NCBI GenBank assembly: GCA_014268975.2
Contig: CP077096.1
Span: 1,262,501 to 1,326,500, forward strand
Length of the DNA: 64,000 bases
Reading direction: 5' to 3'
Origin: Pseudomonas wayambapalatensis
GTDB taxonomy: Bacteria > Pseudomonadota > Gammaproteobacteria > Pseudomonadales > Pseudomonadaceae
The position numbers were made by a program, and so were the translations under genes. Below, piece after piece: positions 1 through 8,587 of this stretch. Each line of letters opens with the position of its first letter. The first letter of the stretch is position 1. The notes under the pieces were generated by a model. It did no database searches. It was not told the DNA's origin and worked only from the letters and a program-made list of their open reading frames with translations.

Positions 1-1194
1 ATCGACGCGCCAGAACTTGTGGTAGATGAAGCTTGCGTCGTAGTCGTCGCGCAGTTGCCAGGAGGCGAACAGGGTCGCGGCCTGCAGGTTGCCCAGCTCG
101 CCGCGGAAGGCCTCGCCGAAGCGGTGCACGCGCGAGCGGGTGCCGGTGAAGTTGGAGCGGTTGCTCTCAAGGCCGGTCTGCTCGAAGTTGTTCGAGCCAT
201 CGCTGCCGCCACCACCGCTGCCACGGGCGTAGGCCGCGCCGACCTGCCACTGCGGGTCGAGGCGCAGGCGGATACCGAGGTCGGTGGCCCAGGCATTGAC
301 GTCGCCGCTCTGTTTGCCGGTGGCGATCTGGTCTTCGCCCACCAACTGGCTGCTGAGGCTGTCGCGATTGCCGGTCAGCCAGGTAAGGCTGCCCCAGTAG
401 TTGACGGTGTGGTCGTTGCGCCAGTTGTAGGCGTCGCTGTTGGCCTCAAGGCCCAGCCAGGTGAGGTCGCCGGTGCGGGTCTTGTCGAGGGCATCGACGG
501 TTTCGCCGGGGTTCTTCAGGCTGCCGCTGTCATGGGTATGGTGGGCGCGCAGGCCGACCCAGTGGCCGGGTGTCCACTGCGTGGCGATATTGCCGTAGAG
601 GTGCGTGCGGTCCTTGTCTTCGGGGGCCAGCTCAGTGAGGTCGGTGCGGTATTCGCTGAAGCGTTGGGCGACACCGAGGTCGGCCTTGAGCAGGGTGGTG
701 TCGAAGCTCCAGTTCAGCGCCTCGATGTTGGTGTCGCGCCACATGCCGTCGTCGCTGCGCAGGCGCTGGCGGCCGAAGCGCAACTGTTCGCCGGGGTAGG
801 GCGTGAAGCCGCTGTAGCCGATCCAGAATTCGCGCAGGGCCAGGTAGCTCTTGTCGGGCTTGCGGCTGTCGTCGCCGGTGTCGACGGCGGTGCCGTCGTC
901 GTTCTGGCGCAGGGTGTCGGTTTCGATGATGTCGGTGGCAGTCACCGCCTGGCCCATGGCGAAGGCGCTCCAGTTGCCGCGCTCGCCGTACACCCAGGGG
1001 CGCAGGTCCAGGCCCAGGCCGTTGACGTCGCCGCCGGAGCGGGTGCCCAGGTCACGGTCGTCCTCGGACTGGCCGGTGATCTTCACGTCCAGGCCGAAGT
1101 TCTTCACTGCGGTTTCCGCGGCCAGGGTCGGCAGCGACCACAGCAGGGCGAAGCTCAGGCCGATGCCGGCCTTCACGAAGGGATTGAGCGTCAT
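1..1194 (-). CDS. algE: Alginate outer-membrane porin AlgE (3' end outside window)
   Basis: AlgE is the outer-membrane beta-barrel through which alginate leaves the cell. The reverse strand reads from ATG at 1194 through 398 codons without a stop, so the last part (the family is about 490 residues) lies beyond the window edge. The N-terminus [20 protein letters not shown] followed by LPTLAAE is a Sec signal peptide, and the mature part begins [16 protein letters not shown], as in Pseudomonas AlgE. Alternating aromatic and charged strands such as [18 protein letters not shown] and [18 protein letters not shown] fit a barrel with a basic, arginine-rich pore. The start overlaps the algK stop codon in an ATGA arrangement, so the two genes should be translationally coupled within the alginate operon. 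Confidence 0.95.
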   Translation of the reverse strand, partial: MTLNPFVKAGIGLSFALLWSLPTLAAETAVKNFGLDVKITGQSEDDRDLGTRSGGDVNGLGLDLRPWVYGERGNWSAFAMGQAVTATDIIETDTLRQNDDGTAVDTGDDSRKPDKSYLALREFWIGYSGFTPYPGEQLRFGRQRLRSDDGMWRDTNIEALNWSFDTTLLKADLGVAQRFSEYRTDLTELAPEDKDRTHLYGNIATQWTPGHWVGLRAHHTHDSGSLKNPGETVDALDKTRTGDLTWLGLEANSDAYNWRNDHTVNYWGSLTWLTGNRDSLSSQLVGEDQIATGKQSGDVNAWATDLGIRLRLDPQWQVGAAYARGSGGGGSDGSNNFEQTGLESNRSNFTGTRSRVHRFGEAFRGELGNLQAATLFASWQLRDDYDASFIYHKFWRVD

Positions 1195-2702
1195 AGCGAG
1201 TCCTCGGCGTCTACGTCTTTCTCGTCTTGCAGGGCGTCCAGGGCCAGCGGGCTATTGCTGGCCTGGAGCATCCCGGCGCGCGCCTTTTTCTCCTGCTCCA
1301 GCAGGCGCTGGGCCTGGCTGCGCTGGTCGGGCGTGAGTTGCTGGTCGAGTTGCTGCAGCAGTTCGCTGGACTGCGGCGTCGGGTTGGCCTGGGCAAGCTG
1401 GGCGAATACCCAGGCATTGCCGGTGTTCTGGCGGATGCCGTGGCCTTCGCTGTAGAGCTGGGCCAGGGCGTAGTCGGCACTGAGCTGGCCGCCACGGGCG
1501 GCACTGAGCAGGTGGTCGACGGCCTTCTGCGGCTCGACATGGCCCAGGTAGCCGCGGCGGTAGAGCTGGCCGAGGTAGTAGTGGGCGCTGATCTCGCCGG
1601 CGTCGGCGGCGGCCTGCAGGTGTTGCTCGGCCTTCACGGCATCGGCCGGGACGCTCTTGCCTTCGTAGTAGAGGCGGCCCAGCAGCAGTTCGGCGCGGGG
1701 CTGCTCGGCTTCGCGGCCCTTGTCGATGTAGGCCATCAGCTGGTCGGTGTCGCCCAGTTCGGGGAAGTCGTAGAGCAGTTGCGCAAGGCTGACCCAGGAT
1801 GCCGGGTTGGCCGGGGCGACGTGTTCGAGCAGGTCCTTGGCGGTCTTTTCGTCGGTCTGGCCGAGGCTGCGGTCGGCGAGCACGCGGGCGACGCTGTCGA
1901 CCCGTGTCGCAGGCACCGCGTTGCGGGCATAGGCGGCCTTGAGCTGGTCGAGCAGGGCGGCCTGCTGGTCGGGTTGGGCGCGCTTCTGGTAGACCGTGGC
2001 CAGCTCCACGTAGCAGATGTCAGTGGTGTTCAGCGCGGCCTTGCAGATCTTCTCCACCTCGCCCAGGTGCTGGTCGTAGGTGCCTTGGGTGCGGTACAGC
2101 AGCACCTGGGCCAGGCCCGCCTCGGGGTTGCCAGCGGCGCGCCATTGGTCGATCTGTTGCTGGGCATTGATGTTCGGGAAGCTCTGTGGGTACTGCAGGT
2201 AGAGCATCGCCAGCGGGATCAGGGTGTTGCCCTCACCTTGCCTGGCCGCGAGCTTGAGCAGGGTTTCGGCCTCCTCGCGTTCGGCCTGGGTGCTGTCGGG
2301 CTTGGCCACCAGCAGGCGGCCCAGGCGTGCCTGGGCACGTGGCGAGGAGGCGGCCGCGGCGCGGTAGGTGGCTTCGGCCTGCTTGAGCTGGGCCGGGTCG
2401 CGGGTGCCGACCTGGATATCGGCCAGGCCCACCTGTGCGTCGCTGTAGCCCAGGTCGGCGAGTGCCTTGTAGTTGGCCTCGGCGGTGGCGGTGTCGCCAC
2501 GTTTGAGGGCCTCGTTGGCCAGGCGCTGGTCAGGCAGGCCGACGCAGCCGGCCAGGGTGATGGCCAGCACGCAGAGCCCGAGAACCTTGTGGGAGCGGGC
2601 TTGCCCGCGAATGGCCGGGAGCTGCGATGAAGGTGTGCCTGCTGGCCCCTTCGCGGGCAAGCCCGCTCCCACAGGAGCACAGGTGTAATTGTTCGGGGTC
2701 AT
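1191..2702 (-). CDS. algK: Alginate biosynthesis lipoprotein AlgK (TPR/Sel1 repeats) with REP-derived N-terminus
   Basis: AlgK is a periplasmic outer-membrane lipoprotein of TPR/Sel1-like repeats that helps place AlgE and links the export complex. The 503-residue protein carries repeats such as [20 protein letters not shown] and [16 protein letters not shown], and the lipobox is LAGC with Cys53. The ATG at 2702 is preceded by a GGGGGATAGGA ribosome site overlapping the alg44 stop and lies 13 nt after that gene. Oddly, residues 10-18 (PVGAGLPAK) and 31-38 (IRGQARSH) are translated from the two arms of a REP inverted pair. This gives an n-region of about 39 residues before a short hydrophobic stretch (V40-G52). 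Other Pseudomonas AlgK proteins, as I recall them, are near 475 residues with ordinary signal peptides. A later start would leave almost no signal peptide, so the REP-containing start is favoured. Confidence 0.93.
   Translation of the reverse strand: MTPNNYTCAPVGAGLPAKGPAGTPSSQLPAIRGQARSHKVLGLCVLAITLAGCVGLPDQRLANEALKRGDTATAEANYKALADLGYSDAQVGLADIQVGTRDPAQLKQAEATYRAAAASSPRAQARLGRLLVAKPDSTQAEREEAETLLKLAARQGEGNTLIPLAMLYLQYPQSFPNINAQQQIDQWRAAGNPEAGLAQVLLYRTQGTYDQHLGEVEKICKAALNTTDICYVELATVYQKRAQPDQQAALLDQLKAAYARNAVPATRVDSVARVLADRSLGQTDEKTAKDLLEHVAPANPASWVSLAQLLYDFPELGDTDQLMAYIDKGREAEQPRAELLLGRLYYEGKSVPADAVKAEQHLQAAADAGEISAHYYLGQLYRRGYLGHVEPQKAVDHLLSAARGGQLSADYALAQLYSEGHGIRQNTGNAWVFAQLAQANPTPQSSELLQQLDQQLTPDQRSQAQRLLEQEKKARAGMLQASNSPLALDALQDEKDVDAEDSL
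2588..2673. repeat. REP inverted pair inside the 5' coding end of algK
   Basis: Two perfect 24-nt inverted arms lie at 2588-2611 (TGTGGGAGCGGGCTTGCC then CGCGAA) and 2650-2673 (its reverse complement), with 38 nt between them. This is the short-arm REP form seen elsewhere in the window, but here it lies in frame within algK. Confidence 0.95.
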
Positions 2703-2715
2703 CGTCCTATCCCCC

Positions 2716-3882
2716 TCAGAGCCCGCGGGCCACGGCCTTGTCGATCAGCCAGTTCAGCGATGGACCGCGGTCGCTGTTCACCGAAGCCGGGCGGCCGGCC
2801 AGCTCTGCAGGCAGCGACTCGTCAGGCTTGATCTGCACGCGAATGTCCGAAGCCAGGTTGTCGTTGTCCAGGCTGGCGCTGCCAACGATCACACCGGTGC
2901 GCACGTTGTCTTCGCCGGCGATCTGGAAGTTGACCCGGGTACCTGGCTTGACCTCGTCGAACTGGCGATAGCTGAAGCGCGCCTCGACCATCGGGTTGGT
3001 GGTGCGTGGGATCAGTTGGTAAACCGCCTGGCCCTTGCTGGCGTACTGGCCGTCATCCACCAACTGGCGGGCGACCACGCAATCACAGGGGCTGGTGAGG
3101 GTGCCGGAAAGCTGCTTGCCGAACAGCTCCTCGACCTTGGCAGGCTCCAGTTGCGAGTCGTCCAGATGGCCTTTGAGCAGGTCGAGCATGCTGGTGTTGA
3201 AGGTCGCCAGCGGCGCGCCCTTGACCACCTGCGCACCGTTCTCCACCAAGCTCTGCATGCTGCCGTCGCGGGGCATGGTGACGTTGGTGGTCGGTACCGC
3301 GACCACGCCGGCCTCGGCGTGGCTGACGAAGTACAGGCCGTACAGTGACTTGGCGACGAAGCCGAAGGCGGCGATGCCGACCACGAACACGCCCAGGGTG
3401 ACGGTGACGGCACGCAGGCGACCGAAGGCGCTGAGGCCCGAGCCCGAATCCTTCTGCTTGCGCGCCTTGGTGAAGTTGTCGCGCTGCAGGGTACTGAGCA
3501 CGTCACCGACGCTGATCAGCTCACCGGACAGGTGGGAGGTGATGATGTGGCGCAGGGTCGCGATATCACGCGGTTCCAGGTTCTGGAATTCGACACCGGT
3601 GCGGCCGCTTTGTGGATCGCTCGAGCGCACCAGGAACTCGATGTCCATCGACAGCCCCAGGTTGTCGACCACGAACTGCAGGCGACCACGCACGACATCG
3701 CCGACCGGAAGGGCTTTTTTGGCATGGAACGACAGACCACCGGCGGAGAGGTCGTCGACCTTCACATCCTGCGACTGGCGCTCGCTGTCCAGATAGCGCA
3801 GCTTGGCCGGGATGCGCACCCGGGCGTGCTGGCGCTGGGCTTCGGACTCATGCACGACGTTGACGTTCACGGCGGTATTCAT
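2716..3882 (-). CDS. alg44: Alginate polymerase co-subunit Alg44 (PilZ c-di-GMP receptor)
   Basis: Alg44 is the inner-membrane protein that binds cyclic di-GMP and activates the glycosyltransferase Alg8. The 388-residue product has an N-terminal PilZ domain with the RxxxR motif at R17 and R21 and D44-x-S46 in DLSAGG, all known c-di-GMP contacts and all present. A transmembrane segment lies near residues 155-180 (VTVTLGVFVVGIAAFGFVA). A periplasmic membrane-fusion-like domain follows, with TSPCDCVVARQLVDDGQYAS as the lipoyl/barrel-sandwich part. The gene starts 36 nt after alg8 with an AGGA site and ends 13 nt before algK, inside the alginate operon. Confidence 0.96.
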   Translation of the reverse strand: MNTAVNVNVVHESEAQRQHARVRIPAKLRYLDSERQSQDVKVDDLSAGGLSFHAKKALPVGDVVRGRLQFVVDNLGLSMDIEFLVRSSDPQSGRTGVEFQNLEPRDIATLRHIITSHLSGELISVGDVLSTLQRDNFTKARKQKDSGSGLSAFGRLRAVTVTLGVFVVGIAAFGFVAKSLYGLYFVSHAEAGVVAVPTTNVTMPRDGSMQSLVENGAQVVKGAPLATFNTSMLDLLKGHLDDSQLEPAKVEELFGKQLSGTLTSPCDCVVARQLVDDGQYASKGQAVYQLIPRTTNPMVEARFSYRQFDEVKPGTRVNFQIAGEDNVRTGVIVGSASLDNDNLASDIRVQIKPDESLPAELAGRPASVNSDRGPSLNWLIDKAVARGL

Positions 3883-3918
3883 GGTGATTTGTTCCTGTTG
3901 GATCGATCCGGGTTGGGC

Positions 3919-5409
3919 TCACACGACCATGAACAGCACAGCGACGAAGATGCTGGCGGCCGAGAAGGTCATGGTCCGAGAGGACCAGGTGTTGAACCAT
4001 TGTTGAAAGCTGGCGAGGTCACGTTTCAGGGCAGTCGGCTGGCGGGTCCAGGACTGCTTGTCGAGGCGGAAGAACACGTAGATCTTCATCAGTGCGCCGA
4101 CGATCTGGTTGTAATAGAGGATCAGCGGGTAGGCCGGGCCGACGCTGTGGCCCGAGCACAGCAGCATGATGGTGAGGATCAGGCGGGTGATGCCGATCCA
4201 CAGCAGGTACACCAGCAGGAACTGCAGGCCGAACTTGAAGCTGGCGATCACCGCCACGGTCAGGCCCAGCAGGCTGGTCCACATCGACACACGCTGGTCG
4301 AGCAGCACGATGCTGGTGAACAGCCCCAGGCGCTTGAGGCCCAGGCCCAGGGCACGGGAGTTCTGCCGCAGGTTGTTGCCGTACCAGCGGTACATCAGCT
4401 TGCGGCTGGCCTTGACGAAGCTCTTCTCCGGCGGATGCTCGACCGTGTTGATCGCCGCGTCCGGCACGTAGAAGGTGTCGTAGCCCAGGCGCATCAGGCT
4501 GAACCAGCTCGACTTGTCGTCGCCGGTGAGGAACTTGAAGCGGCCCAGGCGCCAGTGCATCAGCGAGTCGCTTTCGACGTCGGCGATGAACTCAGGGTTG
4601 GTGACCACGCTTGCGCGGAACATCGACATGCGCCCGGTCATGGTCAGCACGCGCTTGGACAGCGCCATCGAGCACATGTTGATGTGGCGCTGGGCGAAGC
4701 GCAGCTTGTGCCACTCGCTCATGATGTAGCCGCCGCGCACTTCGCAGAATTCGTTGGTGGTCAGGCCACCGACATTGGGGTAGAGCTTGAACCAGGGCAC
4801 GGTCTTGCGTACCACGCCATCGGCCAGCACGGTGTCGCCGTCGATCACCGCGACCACCGCGTTTTCGTCCGGCAGCATCCGCGAGATGGCGCGAAAACCG
4901 TAGGCCAGGCCGTCGCGCTTGCCGGTACCGGCGATGCGCACGAAGTCCAGGGCGACGTGTTCGGGCGGGTTGAACTTGGCCCACAGGCTCTTGACCAGCA
5001 ACTCGTCGGACTTCTCCACCAGCGAGCAGACCACGGTGGTCGGGTAGCCGCATTCGATCGCTTCGCGGATCACCGAGCTGTACACCTGGGCGGTGGTCAG
5101 CGCATCGATGCGAAAGCTGGTGACCATCAGGTACACATGAGACGGTTCGGCTGCCTTGCCCAGCTTCTGCACCTTGCGGCGCAGGTAGGGGTAGACCAGG
5201 TACAGGAAGATCATGCCGCGGATGAAATGGGTGGCGCCCATGGAGTAGCGCCAGATGCCGACTGCGCCGACCAGGAAGATGAAGTGCTTCGATTGCGAAT
5301 CGAAGATATCGCTGGGCAGGGCCAGGGCGATCAGCATGAGCAGGCTCATGTAGAGCAGCCATCCGGCGCACTGCAACAGCACTGTCTGGAGCCTTTGCAT
5401 GTTCAGCAT
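3919..5409 (-). CDS. alg8: Alginate polymerase catalytic subunit Alg8 (GT2 glycosyltransferase)
   Basis: Alg8 polymerises GDP-mannuronate into polymannuronate at the inner membrane. The 496-residue protein has N-terminal membrane helices (about 12-32, 43-73), a cytosolic GT2 domain with VIDGDT (D190, D192), a [10 protein letters not shown] acceptor/base segment and [14 protein letters not shown] in place of the QxxRW motif, then several C-terminal helices. It matches Alg8 along its whole length. Two in-frame ATGs (5409 and 5400) are possible and neither has a strong ribosome site; the longer form is given. A perfect 20-nt palindrome lies in the 53-nt gap between algD and this gene. Confidence 0.96.
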   Translation of the reverse strand: MLNMQRLQTVLLQCAGWLLYMSLLMLIALALPSDIFDSQSKHFIFLVGAVGIWRYSMGATHFIRGMIFLYLVYPYLRRKVQKLGKAAEPSHVYLMVTSFRIDALTTAQVYSSVIREAIECGYPTTVVCSLVEKSDELLVKSLWAKFNPPEHVALDFVRIAGTGKRDGLAYGFRAISRMLPDENAVVAVIDGDTVLADGVVRKTVPWFKLYPNVGGLTTNEFCEVRGGYIMSEWHKLRFAQRHINMCSMALSKRVLTMTGRMSMFRASVVTNPEFIADVESDSLMHWRLGRFKFLTGDDKSSWFSLMRLGYDTFYVPDAAINTVEHPPEKSFVKASRKLMYRWYGNNLRQNSRALGLGLKRLGLFTSIVLLDQRVSMWTSLLGLTVAVIASFKFGLQFLLVYLLWIGITRLILTIMLLCSGHSVGPAYPLILYYNQIVGALMKIYVFFRLDKQSWTRQPTALKRDLASFQQWFNTWSSRTMTFSAASIFVAVLFMVV

Positions 5410-5431
5410 CCGTCGCGAGAATCAGGGAAGT

Positions 5432-5451
5432 GCGGGGCCGGCCGGCCCCGC
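5432..5451. other. Perfect 20-nt palindrome between algD and alg8
   Basis: GCGGGGCCGG followed by CCGGCCCCGC forms a perfect self-complementary 20-mer in the algD-alg8 gap. It has no following U-tract in either direction, so it is not a standard terminator. In mRNA it could stabilise the algD transcript or tune alg8 expression (inference). Confidence 0.7.
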
Positions 5452-5462
5452 GTCGGGCTGGC

Positions 5463-6779
5463 TTACCAGCAGATGCCTTCGGTGCGGGTGAGGGTGCTGG
5501 TGGGCTTGCTCATGAAGCCGACCAGGTCGATCACCTGCTTGCCTTCCGGCGCCTGCTGGGCCAGGGCACGGAACTGCTCGTCGCGGTTGCCGAGGATGAT
5601 GATGTCGGCGCCATCGACCACCTGCTGGAAGTCGGCGTTGAGCAGCGACGAGACATGCGGGATCTTCGACTCGATGTAGTCCTTGTTGGCGCCGTGGACA
5701 CGGGCGTACTCGACGTTCTGGTCGTAGATGTTCAGCTCGTAGCCCTTGCCGATCAGGCGCTCGGCCAGTTCCACCAGCGGGCTTTCGCGCAGGTCGTCGG
5801 TGCCGGCCTTGAAGCTCAGGCCGAGCAGGGCGATCTTGCGCTTGTCGTGGCTTTCGATGATGTCGAAGGCGTTCTGCACCTGCGACTCGTTGCTGCGCAT
5901 CAGCGAGTCGAGCAGAGGCGCCTTCACGTCGAGGCTGGCAGCGCGATAGGTGAGGGCGCGCACGTCCTTGGGGAGGCACGAACCGCCAAAGGCGAAGCCT
6001 GGGCGCATGTAGTACTGCGACAGGTTCAGGGCCTTGTCCTGGCAGACCACGTCCATCACTTCGCGACCATCGACGCCGACCGCCTTGGCGATGTTGCCGA
6101 TCTCGTTGGCGAAGGTCACCTTGGTGGCGTGCCAGACGTTGCAGGTGTACTTGATCATTTCGGCCACTTCGATCGGCTTGCGGATGATCGGGGCGTCGAG
6201 CTCTTCGTAGATCGCCTGCAGCACGTCGCCGCTGGCGCTGTCCAGTTCGCCGATGACAGTCATCGGAGGCTGGTCGTAGTCCTTGATCGCGGTACTTTCG
6301 CGCAGGAACTCGGGGTTGACCGCCACGCCGAAATCGACGCCGGCCTTCTTGCCCGAGCAGTCCTCGAGGATCGGGATCACCACGTTCTTCACGGTGCCTG
6401 GCAGCACGGTGCTGCGCACCACGATGGTGTGGCGGCGGGTGGTGTCGCGCAGCACATAGCCGATCTCGCGGCACACCGATTCGATGTATTCCAGGCCCAG
6501 GTCGCCGTTCTTCTTGCTCGGGGTGCCGACGCAGATCATCGACACGTCGCTGGCGCGGATCGCCTCGGCGAAGTCGGTGGTGCCACGCAGGCGACCATTG
6601 GCGATGCCTTGCTGCAGGAGTTGCTCCAGACCCGGCTCGACGATTGGCGACTTGCCCTGGTTGATCAGGTCGATCTTGGTGGTGGACACGTCCACACCAA
6701 TCACTTCATGGCCCCTTGCCGACAGGCAACCTGCACAGACGGCACCCACGTAACCCAAACCAAAGATGCTGATACGCAT
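5463..6779 (-). CDS. algD: GDP-mannose 6-dehydrogenase AlgD
   Basis: AlgD oxidises GDP-mannose to GDP-mannuronate with two NAD+, the committed step of alginate synthesis. The 438-residue cytosolic protein starts MRISIFGLGYVGAVCAGCLS (Rossmann NAD site), carries the catalytic Cys268 in FGGSCLPKD, and ends with a UDPG_MGDP_dh_C-type domain. ATG 6779 was chosen over an upstream in-frame GTG (6788) because AGGTG lies 8 nt before it and family members begin MRISIFGLGYVG. It is the first gene of the alginate operon and has a long leader and an AlgU-type promoter near 7218-7246. Confidence 0.97.
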   Translation of the reverse strand: MRISIFGLGYVGAVCAGCLSARGHEVIGVDVSTTKIDLINQGKSPIVEPGLEQLLQQGIANGRLRGTTDFAEAIRASDVSMICVGTPSKKNGDLGLEYIESVCREIGYVLRDTTRRHTIVVRSTVLPGTVKNVVIPILEDCSGKKAGVDFGVAVNPEFLRESTAIKDYDQPPMTVIGELDSASGDVLQAIYEELDAPIIRKPIEVAEMIKYTCNVWHATKVTFANEIGNIAKAVGVDGREVMDVVCQDKALNLSQYYMRPGFAFGGSCLPKDVRALTYRAASLDVKAPLLDSLMRSNESQVQNAFDIIESHDKRKIALLGLSFKAGTDDLRESPLVELAERLIGKGYELNIYDQNVEYARVHGANKDYIESKIPHVSSLLNADFQQVVDGADIIILGNRDEQFRALAQQAPEGKQVIDLVGFMSKPTSTLTRTEGICW

Positions 6780-7217
6780 CGTATTCACCTCGTGTGTTTA
6801 TCACGCCGACTCTTTCGAAGAGTCGGACCGGGTTGATTGACCTGCTTTTACGGGCGCACGGATCCATGGCGAATTGACACTTCACCGAACGCAGGCATGA
6901 ATGAATCCGGAGCGCAAACCGTTGTGCGCTCAAACTTGGCAGTAAAAGGCCAGTTATTAAAAGGCGTGCCCTGAGATGCAGCCGTCTTTATTGCAACGCG
7001 TTATCGGGTGCGCTGCTGTGCTTGTTTTTTCAAGTGAATAAATCCTTTGAAATCAACCACTAGGACGATTAGTAAGGGGCGCGTCTCTCCTGCTTGGACA
7101 GGCCGCTCGGGTATACCGAGGCGGTAGTCGAAGTTATCAGTGCAGGTATTGAGTACCTGCCAGTTGTCATCTGTAAGTCATCTCTCACGTTGCACGCTCG
7201 TGATTCGTTACGGGTGC

Positions 7218-7246
7218 TATGAGCGATCTGCGAAGGGAGAAGTTCC
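7218..7246 (-). promoter_or_regulatory. AlgU (sigma-22/sigma-E type) promoter of the alginate operon
   Basis: On the minus strand GGAACTT (7246-7240) is separated by 17 nt from TCATA (7222-7218). GAACTT-N16/17-TC is the AlgU/RpoE consensus. The box continues with CTCCCTTCGCAGA, close to what I recall of the P. aeruginosa algD promoter, and no other good promoter was found upstream of algD. Confidence 0.8.
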
Positions 7247-7412
7247 GGGGTGAGTGCAGGGCAGATGAAAGATTTCTAAATATTTTTTAAGCGCTAAATA
7301 CTTTCAATCTGATAGCACGGATGGGTTTCGCCCCTGTATATAAAGGGCGAGATCAAGATGAGATGGTTATATGCCAGTATCGGAAAAATTTTTTCAAAAT
7401 TCGTCAAAAAAC

Positions 7413-7421
7413 TACGAACGG
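7413..7421 (-). promoter_or_regulatory. Possible AlgR-binding site
   Basis: The minus strand reads CCGTTCGTA, an 8/9 match to the AlgR site CCGTTCGTC, about 200 nt upstream of the expected algD start of transcription. A single short match; moderate to low certainty. Confidence 0.35.
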
Positions 7422-7512
7422 TCTTATGGCGTTTGGCGATAAGCTCGGGTTCGTCTGTTTTTTGGCGCCGGTAATTTGGCTTTTTGGGCAGGGCTTTCAG
7501 CGGTGCGGTACC

Positions 7513-7613
7513 TGTAGGAGCGGGCTTGCCCGCGAAAAGCACACCGCGGTGCCTGGCACGGGCTATGCCCGTGTTCGCGGGACAAGTCGGGGCGCCGAAC
7601 CGCCGCTCCCACA
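7513..7613. repeat. REP inverted pair (short arm + long arm)
   Basis: Short arm 7513-7536 (TGTAGGAGCGGGCTTGCCCG then CGAA) faces a long arm 7574-7613 that begins TTCGCGGGACAAGTCGGGGC and ends CGCCGCTCCCACA. Between the arms is a further hairpin-forming GGCACGGGCTATGCCCGTG. It lies between the yaaA stop and the algD control region. Confidence 0.9.
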
Positions 7614-7672
7614 GGGAGATTGGGCTGGCCTTTAGATTTTGAGCAAGACAGTTGCCCCTAAAAGCTCCAGGG

Positions 7673-8452
7673 CTAGTCAGCCGGGTGATCGCGCAGAAAC
7701 ACCAGGTGGTCAGGCTTCGATTGCTCGGCGCTGTAGTAGTACCCCTGCACATCGAAGCGCTTGAGCTGCTCGGGATCGTTGATGCGCTCCTGGATCACGA
7801 AGCGGCTCATCAGGCCGCGGGCCTTCTTGGCGTAGAAGCTGATGATCTTGTACTGGCCGTTCTTCAGGTCCTTGAAGTCGACGTTGATCACCCGCGCATT
7901 CAGGGCGTTCTTCTTCACGGCACTGAAGTACTCGTTGCTGGCCAGGTTCAGCAGCAGGTCATCGCCCTGTTCGGCCAGGGCCTGGTTCAGCCATTCGCTG
8001 ATGCGCGTGCCCCAGAAGGCGTAGAGGTCCTTGCCGCGTGCGTTGGCGAGCTTGGTGCCCATTTCCAGGCGATAGGGCTGCATCAGGTCCAGTGGGCGCA
8101 GCAGGCCATAGAGGCCCGAGAGCATGCGCAGGTGTTGCTGGGCGTAGCTGAAATCGTCTTCGCCAAGGGTTTCGGCGTCCAGGCCCGTGTACACATCGCC
8201 CTTGAACGCCAGCAGCGCCTGCTTGGCGTTGGCGGGGGTGAAGTCTGGGGTCCAACTGCCGAAGCGCGCGGCATTGAGGCCGGCGAGCTTGTCGGACAGG
8301 TGCATCAGCTCGGCGATCTGGGCCGGCGACAGCTCGCGCAGTTGGGTGATCAACGTCTGCGAATCGTCCAGGTACTGCGGCAGGGTGTGGCGCTGGGTTA
8401 CCGGCGGGGTGTCGTAGTCGAGGGTCTTGGCGGGGGAAATCACCGTCAGCAT
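7673..8452 (-). CDS. yaaA: Peroxide-stress protein YaaA (DUF328/UPF0246)
   Basis: YaaA proteins lower free iron and protect DNA and proteins during hydrogen peroxide stress; the biochemical activity is poorly defined and the fold binds DNA in E. coli. The 259-residue product begins [13 protein letters not shown], the family signature, and contains [20 protein letters not shown] and [11 protein letters not shown], both conserved. ATG 8452 has CAGGAG 9 nt upstream and gives the normal family length; 26 extra in-frame codons upstream have no support. It is divergent from the NodB-like gene, with only 135 nt between them. Confidence 0.92.
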   Translation of the reverse strand: MLTVISPAKTLDYDTPPVTQRHTLPQYLDDSQTLITQLRELSPAQIAELMHLSDKLAGLNAARFGSWTPDFTPANAKQALLAFKGDVYTGLDAETLGEDDFSYAQQHLRMLSGLYGLLRPLDLMQPYRLEMGTKLANARGKDLYAFWGTRISEWLNQALAEQGDDLLLNLASNEYFSAVKKNALNARVINVDFKDLKNGQYKIISFYAKKARGLMSRFVIQERINDPEQLKRFDVQGYYYSAEQSKPDHLVFLRDHPAD

Positions 8453-8587
8453 GGGGTCGGCTCCTGAAATCGTCGGCGACGATTCTACGGGGCCAGCAGG
8501 GCAACGCCAAACTATGCTGACGATAGTCACAGACCATCGCCGGGGCAGGCGCTATAGTGCGCATCATCCGTTTAGGGAGAACCGATC

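Larger units (their letters stand above)
6780..7672. other. 893-nt non-coding region: algD leader, promoter and upstream control region
   Basis: No convincing gene is seen here. Reading leftward it holds the leader of algD (about 430 nt, 6780 to about 7210), the AlgU-like promoter (7218-7246), an A/T-rich upstream tract (7247-7420) with a possible AlgR half-site, and a REP pair (7513-7613) that separates the region from the end of yaaA. Confidence 0.75.

Noticed and set aside
19..2630. Long plus-strand open frames opposite algE and algK
   Set aside because: They are antisense to clearly recognised alginate proteins, have low-complexity Val/Gly/Ala composition and no ribosome site; they arise from high GC at third codon positions.
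3532..6836. Plus-strand frames of 715 and 468 codons opposite alg44, alg8 and algD
   Set aside because: Same shadow effect (Ala/His/Gln/Asp-rich products with no recognisable domain).
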